Shown here one piece after another: positions 1 to 7,721 of a DNA stretch of 64,000 nt. Position 1 is the first letter of the stretch, and each line of letters starts with the position of its first letter. This DNA comes from Azospirillum brasilense (GTDB taxonomy: Bacteria > Pseudomonadota > Alphaproteobacteria > Azospirillales > Azospirillaceae). Below the pieces are notes generated by a model. It did not search any database and had not been told where the DNA came from. It saw only the letters and a list, made by a program, of their open reading frames with translations. Position numbers and translations under genes: made by a program. Where the stretch lies: positions 2,233,501-2,297,500 of the forward strand of contig NZ_CP032345.1 of assembly GCF_005222205.1 (NCBI RefSeq). Reading direction: 5' to 3'.

Positions 1-849
1 ATGGTCCTTGGCCCACAGGTGGACCGTCTTGCCGTCGGGGCCCCGTCCATGGTCTTGGGGCGTGCCGCACACCGAGAAGGGATTGATGTCGAAGGTCGGC
101 CGCACCGCCTTGAAGCGGAAGGAGGCGACCTCGGCCTCCGGCCGCCGGTGGCGCAGCAGGTCGAGCAGCAGGGTGGCGATCAGCGGACCGTGCACGATCA
201 GCCCCGGGTAGCCTTCGGTCTCCGTCACGTAGCGGCGGTCGTAGTGGATGCGGTGGCCGTTGAAGGTCAGCGCCGAGTAGCGGAACAGCAGCACGTCATC
301 GGGAACCCAGCGCGTCTCCCACGCCGCGTCCGCCGGGGCCGGCTGGGGCTCGGGCGGCGCGTCGTCCGGATTGGCCGCCTCGCGGTAGACGATGTCGTGG
401 AACTCGGTCAGCGCCACCTCGGTCTCGCCGGCCCGGCGGATCTCGTGGCGGACCTTGACGAAGACCAGCGGACCGGTGCGCCCGGACTTCTCGGTCACGT
501 CATGGATGGTCGAGGTCCGGGTCAGGGCGTCGCCGACGCGCAGGGGGCTGTGGAACTCGAACTGGCTGCCGGCCCACATCCGGCGGGGCAGCGGCACCGG
601 GGGCAGGAAGCCGCCGCGCCTGGCATGACCGTCCGGCCCGATCTCCGACTGGCGGTGCAGCGGCAGGAAGTACAGCCAGTGCCACAGCGGCGGGAGCGGC
701 GTGCCGGGGGCGGGGCGCTCGGCGGGCCGGTCCAGCGTGGCCGACAGCGCGGCGTAGGGGGTGGGGGTGACGGTGTCGGACACGGTCTCGGTCCGGCCGA
801 TCCAGTCCTTCGCGTCCGTGGCGGAAACGGTCATGGCGGGGGCGGTCAT
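1..849 (-). CDS. MaoC/FAS1-like dehydratase, partial (mesaconyl- or itaconyl-CoA hydratase type)
   Basis: The frame is open from a start at 849 to the left edge, giving 283 codons with no stop, so only the extreme C-terminus is missing if the protein has the family's usual length of about 280-290 residues. An alternative in-frame ATG lies at 834. The N-terminal half has the WHWLYFLP and RMWAGSQFEFH stretches and the C-terminal half has FRYSALTFNGHRIHYDR and LIVHGPL. These are typical of the two-hotdog hydratases that hydrate mesaconyl-C4-CoA, itaconyl-CoA or related beta-methyl enoyl-CoAs. It is transcribed just downstream of dctA and the PrpF-family gene, which suggests a shared C4/C5-dicarboxylate route. 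The exact substrate cannot be read from sequence. Confidence 0.8.
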   Translation of the reverse strand, partial: MTAPAMTVSATDAKDWIGRTETVSDTVTPTPYAALSATLDRPAERPAPGTPLPPLWHWLYFLPLHRQSEIGPDGHARRGGFLPPVPLPRRMWAGSQFEFHSPLRVGDALTRTSTIHDVTEKSGRTGPLVFVKVRHEIRRAGETEVALTEFHDIVYREAANPDDAPPEPQPAPADAAWETRWVPDDVLLFRYSALTFNGHRIHYDRRYVTETEGYPGLIVHGPLIATLLLDLLRHRRPEAEVASFRFKAVRPTFDINPFSVCGTPQDHGRGPDGKTVHLWAKDH

Positions 850-887
850 GGTGGCGTCCTCGATGCGTGGGAGCGGCCTGTGCGGGA

Positions 888-2297
888 TCAGTGCGACGGC
901 TGGGCGGGGGCCTGGGGGCTCAGCGGCAGGACGGTGATGTCGCCCTTCTCCTCCAGGATCCGCTCGGTGCTGGCGTAGCTCTGGTTCAGCTCCCGCTGCA
1001 GAACCTCGCGGTCGCAGGCGTTCTCCCAGATCGAGACGACGATGCTGGCGACGCAGTTGCTGATGATGCTGGTCAGGGCGCGGGCCTCGGACATGAAGCG
1101 GTCGATGCCGACGAGCAGCGCGACGCCCGCCACGGGAAGGTCCGGCATCACCGTCAGCGTGGCGACCAGGGCGACGAAGCCGCTGCCGGTGACGCCCGCC
1201 GCACCTTTCGAGGTCAGCAGCATGACGCCGAGCATGGCGATGATCTGGCCGGCCGACAGGTGGATGTCGCAGGCCTGGGCGATGAACAGGGAGGCCAGCG
1301 TCAGGTAGATCGCCGTGCCGTCCAGGTTGAAGGAGTAGCCCATGGGCAGCACGAGGCCGGAGACGCCCTTCTTGCAACCCAGCGCCTCCAGCTTCTGCAG
1401 CACGCGCGGCAGGACCGGTTCGGAGGAGGAGGTGCCGAGGACGATCAGCAGTTCCTCGCGGAAGTAGCGCAGCACCTTCCACAGGCTGAAGCCGTGCAGC
1501 CGCGCCAGCGTGCCGATGACGACCACCAGGAAGAAGCCGCAGGCGGCGTAGAAGGTGAGGATCAGCAGGCCGAGCGAGCCGATGGAGTCGATGCCGTATT
1601 TGCCGACGGTGAAGGCCATCGCGCCGAAGGCGCCGATCGGGGCCAGCTTCATGATGAAGCCGAAGGCGGCGAACAGCACGTGGGAGAAGGATTCGATGCC
1701 CTGGACCACCGGCTCGCCGGCCTTGCCGACCCGCGTCAGCCCGAAGCCGACCAGGACGGAGATGAGCAGCACCGGCAGCACCTCGCCTTCGGCGAAGGCG
1801 CCGAAGAAGGAATGCGGGATGATGTGCAGCAGGAAGTCGGTGAAGCCGACCGGAGCCGCCTGCTTGGCGTAGCGCGCCGCCACCGCGGTGTCGAGCGACG
1901 CCGGCGACACGTGCATGCCGACCCCGGGCTCGATGATGAAGACCGCGGCCAGCCCGATGAGGAGCGCCGCCACCGTCAGCGCGTAGAACAGCGCCATCGA
2001 CTTGACCAGCGTCTTGCCGATCTCGCGGGTGTCGTTGAGGCTGGTGATGCCGCTGACGATGGTGCAGAAGACCACCGGCGCGATCATCATCTTGACCAGC
2101 TTGACGAACCCGTCGCCGAGCGGCTTCAGGGAGGCTCCGAAGTCCGGCCAGAAGTGGCCGGCCAGAATGCCCAGGATCAGGCCGATGACGACCTGGAAGT
2201 AGAGGGCCTTGTAGATGGCTTTGGGGTAGACGACTTTGGGGTCGATGGTTTTGGGATCGGTCGGCGCCGGGGTTTGATCTCCCGTTTGTAGGCGCAT
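888..2297 (-). CDS. dctA: C4-dicarboxylate:cation symporter DctA
   Basis: The 469-residue product is a full-length member of the DAACS (SLC1-like) family, which imports succinate, fumarate, malate and related dicarboxylates across the inner membrane with H+ or Na+. Family signatures include the first membrane span YFQVVIGLILGILAGHF, the MMIAPVVFCTIVSGI segment, the LGTSSSEPVLP serine-rich hairpin, and PMGYSFNLDGTAIY with the substrate-binding region TSKGAAGVTGSGF. The ATG at 2297 follows an AGGAGG-type ribosome binding site. It sits 27 bases downstream of the PrpF-family gene and upstream of the hydratase, so it probably belongs to the same operon and brings in the acid that those enzymes use. 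The N-terminal 25 residues are polar and slightly longer than in enterobacterial DctA. Confidence 0.95.
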   Translation of the reverse strand: MRLQTGDQTPAPTDPKTIDPKVVYPKAIYKALYFQVVIGLILGILAGHFWPDFGASLKPLGDGFVKLVKMMIAPVVFCTIVSGITSLNDTREIGKTLVKSMALFYALTVAALLIGLAAVFIIEPGVGMHVSPASLDTAVAARYAKQAAPVGFTDFLLHIIPHSFFGAFAEGEVLPVLLISVLVGFGLTRVGKAGEPVVQGIESFSHVLFAAFGFIMKLAPIGAFGAMAFTVGKYGIDSIGSLGLLILTFYAACGFFLVVVIGTLARLHGFSLWKVLRYFREELLIVLGTSSSEPVLPRVLQKLEALGCKKGVSGLVLPMGYSFNLDGTAIYLTLASLFIAQACDIHLSAGQIIAMLGVMLLTSKGAAGVTGSGFVALVATLTVMPDLPVAGVALLVGIDRFMSEARALTSIISNCVASIVVSIWENACDREVLQRELNQSYASTERILEEKGDITVLPLSPQAPAQPSH

Positions 2298-2324
2298 GGT
2301 GTTTCCTCCTCGGTGCGTTATGGG

Positions 2325-3449
2325 TCAGGCGGCCATGGCGGCCCGTGGTGGCTCCAATGGCCGTGCGAACACGGTTCCCTCGAACAGGCGTCGTGACGTG
2401 CGCAGGATGCTGGCGGTGGGGGCGGATTGACCGGCGCCCGGATCAAGGTGGACGGTCAGCCGGCCGGCCGGATGCTCGAAGGTGACGTCGCCGGGCAGGG
2501 CCAGGTGTCCGGCCAATGCGGAGGCTACGGTTCCCGGGATCGTGCAGGCGGTCGCGGTGGCGACGGCCCCGGTGATGGCCATCGCCCGGTGGCAGTCGTG
2601 CGGCATGAAATAGCGCACGGCCAGCGTGCCGCCGCGCGTCGGTGGCGCCAGCAGGACGGGCTTGGGGATCACCATGCCGGCGGCGTTGGGGAAGCCCATG
2701 CGGCGGCCGGCCTCCACGCGCAACGCCTCCAGCCGGGCCATGAAGCCGCGATCGAGCCGGTAGCTGTCCATCGGCTCATGCCCCGTCTTGCCGAGGTCGG
2801 CGGCGCGGACCAGCATCACCGGGATGGCGGCGTCGATGCAGGAAACCTCGACCCCATCAATTCCATCGATCCCGATGATCCGGTCGACCGGCGCCCCGGT
2901 GGGCAGCAGCCGGCCGGTGTTGGCGCCCGCCGCGTCGAGGAAGGCGAGATGGATGGGCGCCGCGGTGCCGGGCACGCCGTCGATGGCGGCCCCGCCCTCG
3001 TAGGTCACCCGGGCGCCGGGGGTCTGGACGCGCGCCTCGATCAGCTTGCCGGTGTTGACGTTGTGGATGCGCACCACCGTCACGCCGTCCGTCGCCGGGA
3101 CCAGCCCGGCCTCGATGGCGAAGGGGGCGACGGCGGCGAGCATGTTGCCGCAGTTGGGCGAGGTGTCGACGATCCCTTCCTGCACGCGCACCTGGGCGAA
3201 CAGATAGTCCACGTCCGCGCCGGCGAGCGTGGCGGGACCGACGATGGCGACCTTGCTGGTCAAAGGATTGCCGCCGCCGATTCCGTCGATTCCCAGGTCG
3301 TTCCCCGCCCCCATGACGGAGAGCAGAAGGGCGTCGCGCTCCGCCGGTGTCGCCGGAAGGTCGGATGCCAGAAAGAAAGGCCCGCGGGAGGTCCCGCCGC
3401 GCATCATCACACAGGGAATGCCGATCTGGCGGCTGGTCAGGTGGTTCAT
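2325..3449 (-). CDS. PrpF-family isomerase (4-oxalomesaconate tautomerase / methylaconitate isomerase type)
   Basis: The 374-residue protein belongs to the PrpF branch of the diaminopimelate-epimerase fold, whose members move double bonds or protons in tricarboxylates without a cofactor. It starts with IGIPCVMMRGGTSRGPFF and carries GIDGIGGGNPLTSK and SPNCGNMLAAVAPFA; the Cys of NCGNM is the expected catalytic base. PrpF (2-methylaconitate isomerase), GalD/LigU (4-oxalomesaconate tautomerase) and methylitaconate isomerase cannot be told apart by eye; the start and overall length best resemble 4-oxalomesaconate tautomerase. It is first in a dctA-hydratase operon and is read divergently from a LysR regulator 146 bases away, a usual arrangement for gallate/protocatechuate or tricarballylate-type catabolism. 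Confidence 0.8.
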   Translation of the reverse strand: MNHLTSRQIGIPCVMMRGGTSRGPFFLASDLPATPAERDALLLSVMGAGNDLGIDGIGGGNPLTSKVAIVGPATLAGADVDYLFAQVRVQEGIVDTSPNCGNMLAAVAPFAIEAGLVPATDGVTVVRIHNVNTGKLIEARVQTPGARVTYEGGAAIDGVPGTAAPIHLAFLDAAGANTGRLLPTGAPVDRIIGIDGIDGVEVSCIDAAIPVMLVRAADLGKTGHEPMDSYRLDRGFMARLEALRVEAGRRMGFPNAAGMVIPKPVLLAPPTRGGTLAVRYFMPHDCHRAMAITGAVATATACTIPGTVASALAGHLALPGDVTFEHPAGRLTVHLDPGAGQSAPTASILRTSRRLFEGTVFARPLEPPRAAMAA

Positions 3450-3540
3450 GGCGCTTGGTGTCTCTTGATCTCGCCGTGACGGCGAAGAAAGCCGATGAAC
3501 CGATATTCAGCCTCGGAACCGTATTTGTTAAATGCAATGA

Positions 3541-3560
3541 TTCGGGGTATTATTCCGGAA
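3541..3560. promoter_or_regulatory. possible LysR-type operator
   Basis: The divergent gap between the PrpF-family gene and the LysR gene (3450-3595) is clearly more AT-rich than its surroundings. At 3541-3560 it holds an imperfect dyad, TTCGG...CCGGAA, of the size expected for a LysR-type activator binding site. This is a candidate only; no second site could be defined. Confidence 0.3.
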
Positions 3561-3595
3561 CACGCATCAATGAGCGCCGCCTTGCGGAGCCGGGC

Positions 3596-4486
3596 ATGAA
3601 TTTCGAACTGGTCGATCTGAAAGCCTTCGTGGCGGTGGCCGAACTGGGCAGCTTCAACCGCGCCGCCGAGTTGCTGAACCTCTCGCAGCCGGCGCTCAGC
3701 CGCCGCATCCAGAAGCTGGAGGACACGCTGGGGGTCGCCCTGTTCGAGCGCTCGACCCGCCATGTCGCCCTGACCATGGTCGGACGCGACTTCATCCCCA
3801 AGGTCCGGCGCTTCCTGGACGAGTTCGAGTCATCGCTGCTGGGGATCAGCGACCTGGGGGCGCGGAGCGGCGGGCAGATCACCATCGCCTCCGTCCCGAC
3901 GGCGGTGTTCTACTTCCTGCCGAACGCGATCAGCCGCTTCAGCGTCGCGTTCCCGCGCATCCGCTTCCGCATCCTGGACCTCGGCGCCAACGAGGGGCTG
4001 GAGGCGGTGGCCCGCGGCGAGGCCGATTTCGGCATCAACTTCATCGGCACGTCACACCCGGACATCGAGTTCACGCCGCTGGCCGAGGACCCGTTCGTCG
4101 TCGCCTGCCGGCACGATCATCCGCTGGCCTCCCAGGAGGCCGCCACGTGGGAGGATTTGACCGCCCACCGGGTCATCACCGTGGGCCGGACCAGCGGCAA
4201 CCGGGCGCTGATCGACAACGCCCTGGCGCAGCACGGCCTGAAGCTCAGCTGGTCCTACGAGATCACGCATCTCGCCAGTTCGCTCGGTCTGGTGGAGGCG
4301 GGGCTCGGCGTCGCGGTGCTCCCCAAGCTCGCCACCCCGGCCTCAGGGCACCCGATCATCCGGACCATCCCACTGAGCCACCCGAAGATTTCCCGGACGA
4401 TCGGCGTCGTCCGACGACACGGCGCCATCCTCTCACCGATGGCGGCGCGCTTCCTGGAGGTGCTGCTCGGCTCCTGGAAGGCCTGA
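3596..4486 (+). CDS. LysR-family transcriptional regulator
   Basis: The 296-residue protein has a LysR winged helix-turn-helix at residues 1-60 (FNRAAELLNLSQPALSRRI, then LGVALFERSTR) and a type-2 periplasmic-binding-like effector domain from about residue 90 (GQITIASVPTAVFYFLP). The frame is open further upstream, but the ATG at 3596 begins the canonical MNFELVDLKAFVAVAE start and gives the standard family length. It is divergent from the PrpF-family gene, dctA and the hydratase, so it most likely activates that operon in response to the substrate or an intermediate. Effector identity is unknown. Confidence 0.92.
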   Translation: MNFELVDLKAFVAVAELGSFNRAAELLNLSQPALSRRIQKLEDTLGVALFERSTRHVALTMVGRDFIPKVRRFLDEFESSLLGISDLGARSGGQITIASVPTAVFYFLPNAISRFSVAFPRIRFRILDLGANEGLEAVARGEADFGINFIGTSHPDIEFTPLAEDPFVVACRHDHPLASQEAATWEDLTAHRVITVGRTSGNRALIDNALAQHGLKLSWSYEITHLASSLGLVEAGLGVAVLPKLATPASGHPIIRTIPLSHPKISRTIGVVRRHGAILSPMAARFLEVLLGSWKA

Positions 4487-4489
4487 CGC

Positions 4490-4912
4490 TCTTGAGCACG
4501 GCCGCGTCGCGTTGAAGTCCTTTGAAGGCCGGCTCCTGGCGGACGGTGTTGAAAAAGTCGGGGTTGCGCAGGGCAGATCTGTTCGCATTTGGTCCGAGCG
4601 CCGATCATGCCCAGTCGCGCCGACCAGTCCGCAAATCCGGACTTTGACCGCGCGGCATGTCGGCGGCGGCACCTCGTTAAGCGCCAAGCCGGAAAGCTGA
4701 CGCAGTAGCGTCGTGTGGCGACCCGCTACGACAAGCTCGACGCCCACCACCTTGCCTCCGTCCGGATCGCATCCATCACGCTCTGGCACGGTCTGGCTGC
4801 GCAGCTACGGCGACAGATCCGGTCGGCGCGCGCGCGGAAGTTCCTGCCGACCGTCGAGGCGCCGCGCCCGACCGCCTCCGAAAAGCCCGGTGCGGTTCAG
4901 TAGCGGTTCAGT
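4490..4912 (+). pseudogene. insertion-sequence debris with an IS5-type transposase tail
   Basis: The 420 bases between the LysR and GntR genes hold no intact gene. In the + frame from 4709 to 4903 the translation begins RRVATRYDKLDAHHLASVRIAS and continues to a stop; ATRYDKL...ASVRIASI is the C-terminal signature of IS5-family transposases (KxxATRYDKL...FxxLAxIxLWLR), here preceded by an in-frame stop at 4706. Upstream, a GTGTTGAAAAAGTCGG-like stretch at about 4547-4562 is the kind of sequence seen near the ends of IS4/IS5-group elements. No complete element, terminal inverted repeats or target duplication was recognised, so this is old debris. Confidence 0.6.
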
Positions 4913-4913
4913 A

Positions 4914-5621
4914 TCAGCTTCCCAGAAGGTTGGTGCGGACCTGCAGCAGATGCTCCTGAAGGGCGGCACGGGCCTGATCCCCGTCACGGTCCTTGAGCGC
5001 GCTGACGATGCGCCGGTGCTGGTCCTCATAGACGGCGCGGCGCGCCGGCGTGAGGCTGCGCACCTTGAGCCGCGCCCATTCCGGCTGGTTCCGGATGGCG
5101 TTGATCGCGTCGTACACATCCGCCAGCAGGCCGTTCTTGGCCGCCCCGATGATCGCCACGTGCAGCATGCCGTCCCAGTGCTCGAACTCCGGAACGTCCT
5201 GGGCGCGCTCGGCATGGGCCAGGCATTCCTCCATCCGGTGGAGATCCGCCGCGGTGGCCCGGCCGGCCGCCAGTTCCGCCGCCTGCGGCTCGACCATCAG
5301 GCGCAGCTCCATGATTTCCGCCGGGCTGGCGCCGATGATGCGGCTGGTCAGGCTTTGGTCCTCGGCCGGGGCCTTCGCCGTCGCCTCCGACGTGACGAAC
5401 GAGCCGCGGCCCACATGGCGGACGATCTTGCCTTGCTCCTCAAGCACGCGAAGACTCTTGCGCAGCGTGTTGCGGGAAACGTTGAAGCGCTTCTCCAACT
5501 CGCGCTCGGTCGGCAGCTTGGTGCCCGGACCCCAGGTTCCGTCGGCGATGCCTTGTTCGATCAACGCAACAACCGCGCTCGCTCCGGAAGCAGCCCGATC
5601 CCTGAGATTCAGCGCGTCCAT
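4914..5621 (-). CDS. GntR-family (FadR/FCD subgroup) transcriptional regulator
   Basis: The 235-residue protein has a GntR winged helix at about residues 15-80 (PTERELEKRFNVSRNTLRKSL, then RHVGRGSFV) and an FCD ligand-binding domain behind it (ELRLMVEPQAAELAAGRAT, with metal-ligand type histidines further on). The frame extends to 5693, but the extra 24 residues look non-coding and the family normally starts close to the MDALNLRDR ATG at 5621. It diverges from the FAH-hydrolase catabolic run, so it is probably the local repressor, released by a pathway acid. The inverted repeat at 5777-5859 is the likely operator. Confidence 0.88.
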   Translation of the reverse strand: MDALNLRDRAASGASAVVALIEQGIADGTWGPGTKLPTERELEKRFNVSRNTLRKSLRVLEEQGKIVRHVGRGSFVTSEATAKAPAEDQSLTSRIIGASPAEIMELRLMVEPQAAELAAGRATAADLHRMEECLAHAERAQDVPEFEHWDGMLHVAIIGAAKNGLLADVYDAINAIRNQPEWARLKVRSLTPARRAVYEDQHRRIVSALKDRDGDQARAALQEHLLQVRTNLLGS

Positions 5622-5776
5622 ACCCGTTCCACCAGCATTCTTGATCCATTCTTCATCCAATATGGCGCCTCCGCAGCCGCCGTGCAATCTCAATCTTAGG
5701 GTTGCCAGCGCAGAGGTGGCGCAGAGGTTCAGGCAACCGGCTCAGAAAAAATGGACCAGACGCATTTTCTTCTTGA

Positions 5777-5859
5777 CCAATTATGAGCCTTAATCGTCAT
5801 ATTGGATCACTTATGGCGCTGATAGCGCCGCATTGGACCCGATAATGGCTCATAATTGG
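5777..5859. promoter_or_regulatory. divergent promoter with a 13-bp inverted repeat operator candidate
   Basis: CCAATTATGAGCC at 5777-5789 and its exact reverse complement GGCTCATAATTGG at 5847-5859 face each other across 57 bases, directly upstream of the FAH gene. Between them lies a second perfect dyad, GGCGCT-GAT-AGCGCC (5815-5829), and the octamer ATTGGATC or a one-base variant recurs near 5801, 5831 and 5855. AT-rich spaced half-sites of this kind are typical of GntR/FadR operators, and the outer repeat could support looping. Assignment to the neighbouring regulator is inference. Confidence 0.6.
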
Positions 5860-5876
5860 ATCAGCGGAGGCAGCGC

Positions 5877-6758
5877 ATGAAATTCGTCACCTTCCAACAT
5901 GATGGACGCCGCATGGTCGGGGTGATCGATCCGGACACGCAGCGGGTTTGGCCGATCGAATCCGTTCTCGGCGGGCCGGTCCGCGACATGATCGACCTCA
6001 TCCGCCATTACGACGCGGCCAAGGGCGAAATGACGCTCGGCTCTGTGGGGATTCCGCTGGCCGACGTCCGTGTCGATGCGCCGATCCCGCGCCCCGACCG
6101 CAACATTTTCTGCGTCGGCAAGAACTACCACGACCATGCCCACGAGTTTACCCGCAGCGGTTTCGACGCCGGGTCGAAGGTGGCGGCCGACGCGATCCCG
6201 GAGGCGCCGATCTTCTTCACGAAGCCGCCGGAGACGGTGATCGCCAATGGTGATCCAATCCGCTATCCGCACGGGGTCAGCGACAGCCTCGACTATGAGG
6301 CCGAGCTGGGCGTGGTCATCGGCAAGGGCGGCCGCGGGATCACCAAGGCCGACGCCTACGACCATGTCTTCGGTTACGTCATCATCAACGACATGACGGC
6401 GCGTGACTGGCAGTCGCGCCATAAGCAGTGGTTCCTGGGCAAGAGCTTCGACACCTTCTGCCCGATGGGTCCCTGGCTGGTGACGGCCGACGAGGTCGAC
6501 GCGGCCAATCTGGCGCTGCGCTGCTGGGTGAACGACGAACTGCGCCAGAACGCCAACACGCGCGATCTGATCTTCGACATTCCGACGATGATCGAGACCC
6601 TGTCGGCCGGAATCACGCTGTACCCCGGCGACATCATCGCTACCGGCACGCCGGCCGGGGTCGGCATCGGCTTCAACCCGCCGAAGTTCCTGAAGCCGGG
6701 CGACCGCGTGACGATCGAGATCGACGGGCTCGGCCGGCTCAGCAACATGCTCGACTGA
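5877..6758 (+). CDS. fumarylacetoacetate hydrolase-family protein
   Basis: The 293-residue protein has the FAH C-terminal fold, which cleaves C-C bonds or decarboxylates acylpyruvates and ring-fission products with a bound divalent metal. Motifs seen include FCVGKNYHDHAHEF, the metal-ligand segment SLDYEAELGVVIGKGG, INDMTARDWQ, the GKSFDTFCPMGPW loop and TGTPAGVGIG. The ATG at 5877 was chosen because GGAGG lies seven bases upstream; an ATG 21 bases earlier lacks a ribosome binding site. It is first gene of the six-gene run and is divergent from the GntR regulator. The role is probably hydrolysis of a 2,4-dioxo or ring-cleavage intermediate; the true substrate is not apparent. Confidence 0.9.
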   Translation: MKFVTFQHDGRRMVGVIDPDTQRVWPIESVLGGPVRDMIDLIRHYDAAKGEMTLGSVGIPLADVRVDAPIPRPDRNIFCVGKNYHDHAHEFTRSGFDAGSKVAADAIPEAPIFFTKPPETVIANGDPIRYPHGVSDSLDYEAELGVVIGKGGRGITKADAYDHVFGYVIINDMTARDWQSRHKQWFLGKSFDTFCPMGPWLVTADEVDAANLALRCWVNDELRQNANTRDLIFDIPTMIETLSAGITLYPGDIIATGTPAGVGIGFNPPKFLKPGDRVTIEIDGLGRLSNMLD

Positions 6759-6800
6759 GCACGGGCGGCCATTCTGCAACGGCAACAAGGGAAACACCTT

Positions 6801-7565
6801 ATGGCACAGCATCCGGCTGTCGAGGTTCATGGCGCGGGCGACCCGGTGATCCTGGTCCATGGCCTGGGCGGCACCTCCAACGTGTTCACCCCGCAGGTCG
6901 GCGCGTTGTCGCGGTTCTTCCAGTGCGTGCGCTTCGACCTGCCCGGTTCCGGGCGAAGCGCCATCACCGACGACGTGTCGATTTCCGGCTTCGTCGATGC
7001 GGTCGTGGCGGTCCTCGACAGCCGCGGCATCGAGCGCGCCCATGTGGTCGGCCATTCGCTCGGCACCGTCGTGTGCCAGCATCTCGCCGTCCGCCAGCCG
7101 GAGCGGGTGCGCAGCCTGGCGTTGATCGGGCCGCTTCACGCACCGCCCGACGCCGCCCGCCCGGCTCTCCGCGACCGCGCCGCCAAGGCGCGCGCCGACG
7201 GCATGGTGGGCATCGCCGATGCGGTCGTCCAGGGCGGCACCTCGGCCGACACCAAGGCCCACCGGCCGGAAGTGGCGGCGTTCGTGCGCGAGATCCTGAT
7301 GCGCCAGGACCCGGAAGGCTATGCCCGCACCTGCGAGGCCTTGGCCGCCGCCGAGCCCGCCGACGTGGCACGGATCGCCTGCCCGACGCTGCTCATCACG
7401 GGCGACGAGGACGGCACGGCGCCACCCCCGGCCGTGCGGGCGCTGGCGTCGAAGATCCCAGGGTCGACGCTGCGCATTCTCGATCGCTGCGGCCATTGGA
7501 CGACGTTCGAGCGTCCGGCGGCGGTCAACGAAGCGCTGGTCAATTTCCTGTTCTCCGTCGCCTGA
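6801..7565 (+). CDS. alpha/beta hydrolase (enol-lactonase / C-C hydrolase type)
   Basis: The 254-residue protein has a compact alpha/beta hydrolase fold. The oxyanion-hole segment VILVHGLGG is near residue 20, the nucleophile elbow GHSLG places Ser86, the acid is Asp202 or Asp204 in LLITGDEDGT, and His232 is in DRCGHWTTFE. Length and spacing resemble 3-oxoadipate enol-lactonases and meta-cleavage product hydrolases. It follows the FAH gene by 42 bases with an AAGGGA ribosome binding site and is probably co-transcribed. Acting with an FAH enzyme and an amidohydrolase, it is likely to open a lactone or cleave a ring-fission product in the cytoplasm. Confidence 0.85.
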   Translation: MAQHPAVEVHGAGDPVILVHGLGGTSNVFTPQVGALSRFFQCVRFDLPGSGRSAITDDVSISGFVDAVVAVLDSRGIERAHVVGHSLGTVVCQHLAVRQPERVRSLALIGPLHAPPDAARPALRDRAAKARADGMVGIADAVVQGGTSADTKAHRPEVAAFVREILMRQDPEGYARTCEALAAAEPADVARIACPTLLITGDEDGTAPPPAVRALASKIPGSTLRILDRCGHWTTFERPAAVNEALVNFLFSVA

Positions 7566-7721
7566 ACGCCCTGCGGAAAAGCGCACCGCCGTGACGCGTG
7601 CCGATCACGGAAGCGGCGGTGCCGTTCGGAGGGCGGAGCCACGGTCCCGGCAAAGCCATCCGCAGCACGAACGAGACAATAAGCCGGCCAACCGGCATCC
7701 CCGATCGACCAGGAGGAAACG

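Noticed and set aside
867..2291. 474-codon frame antisense to dctA
   Set aside because: dctA on the other strand has full family motifs and a ribosome binding site.
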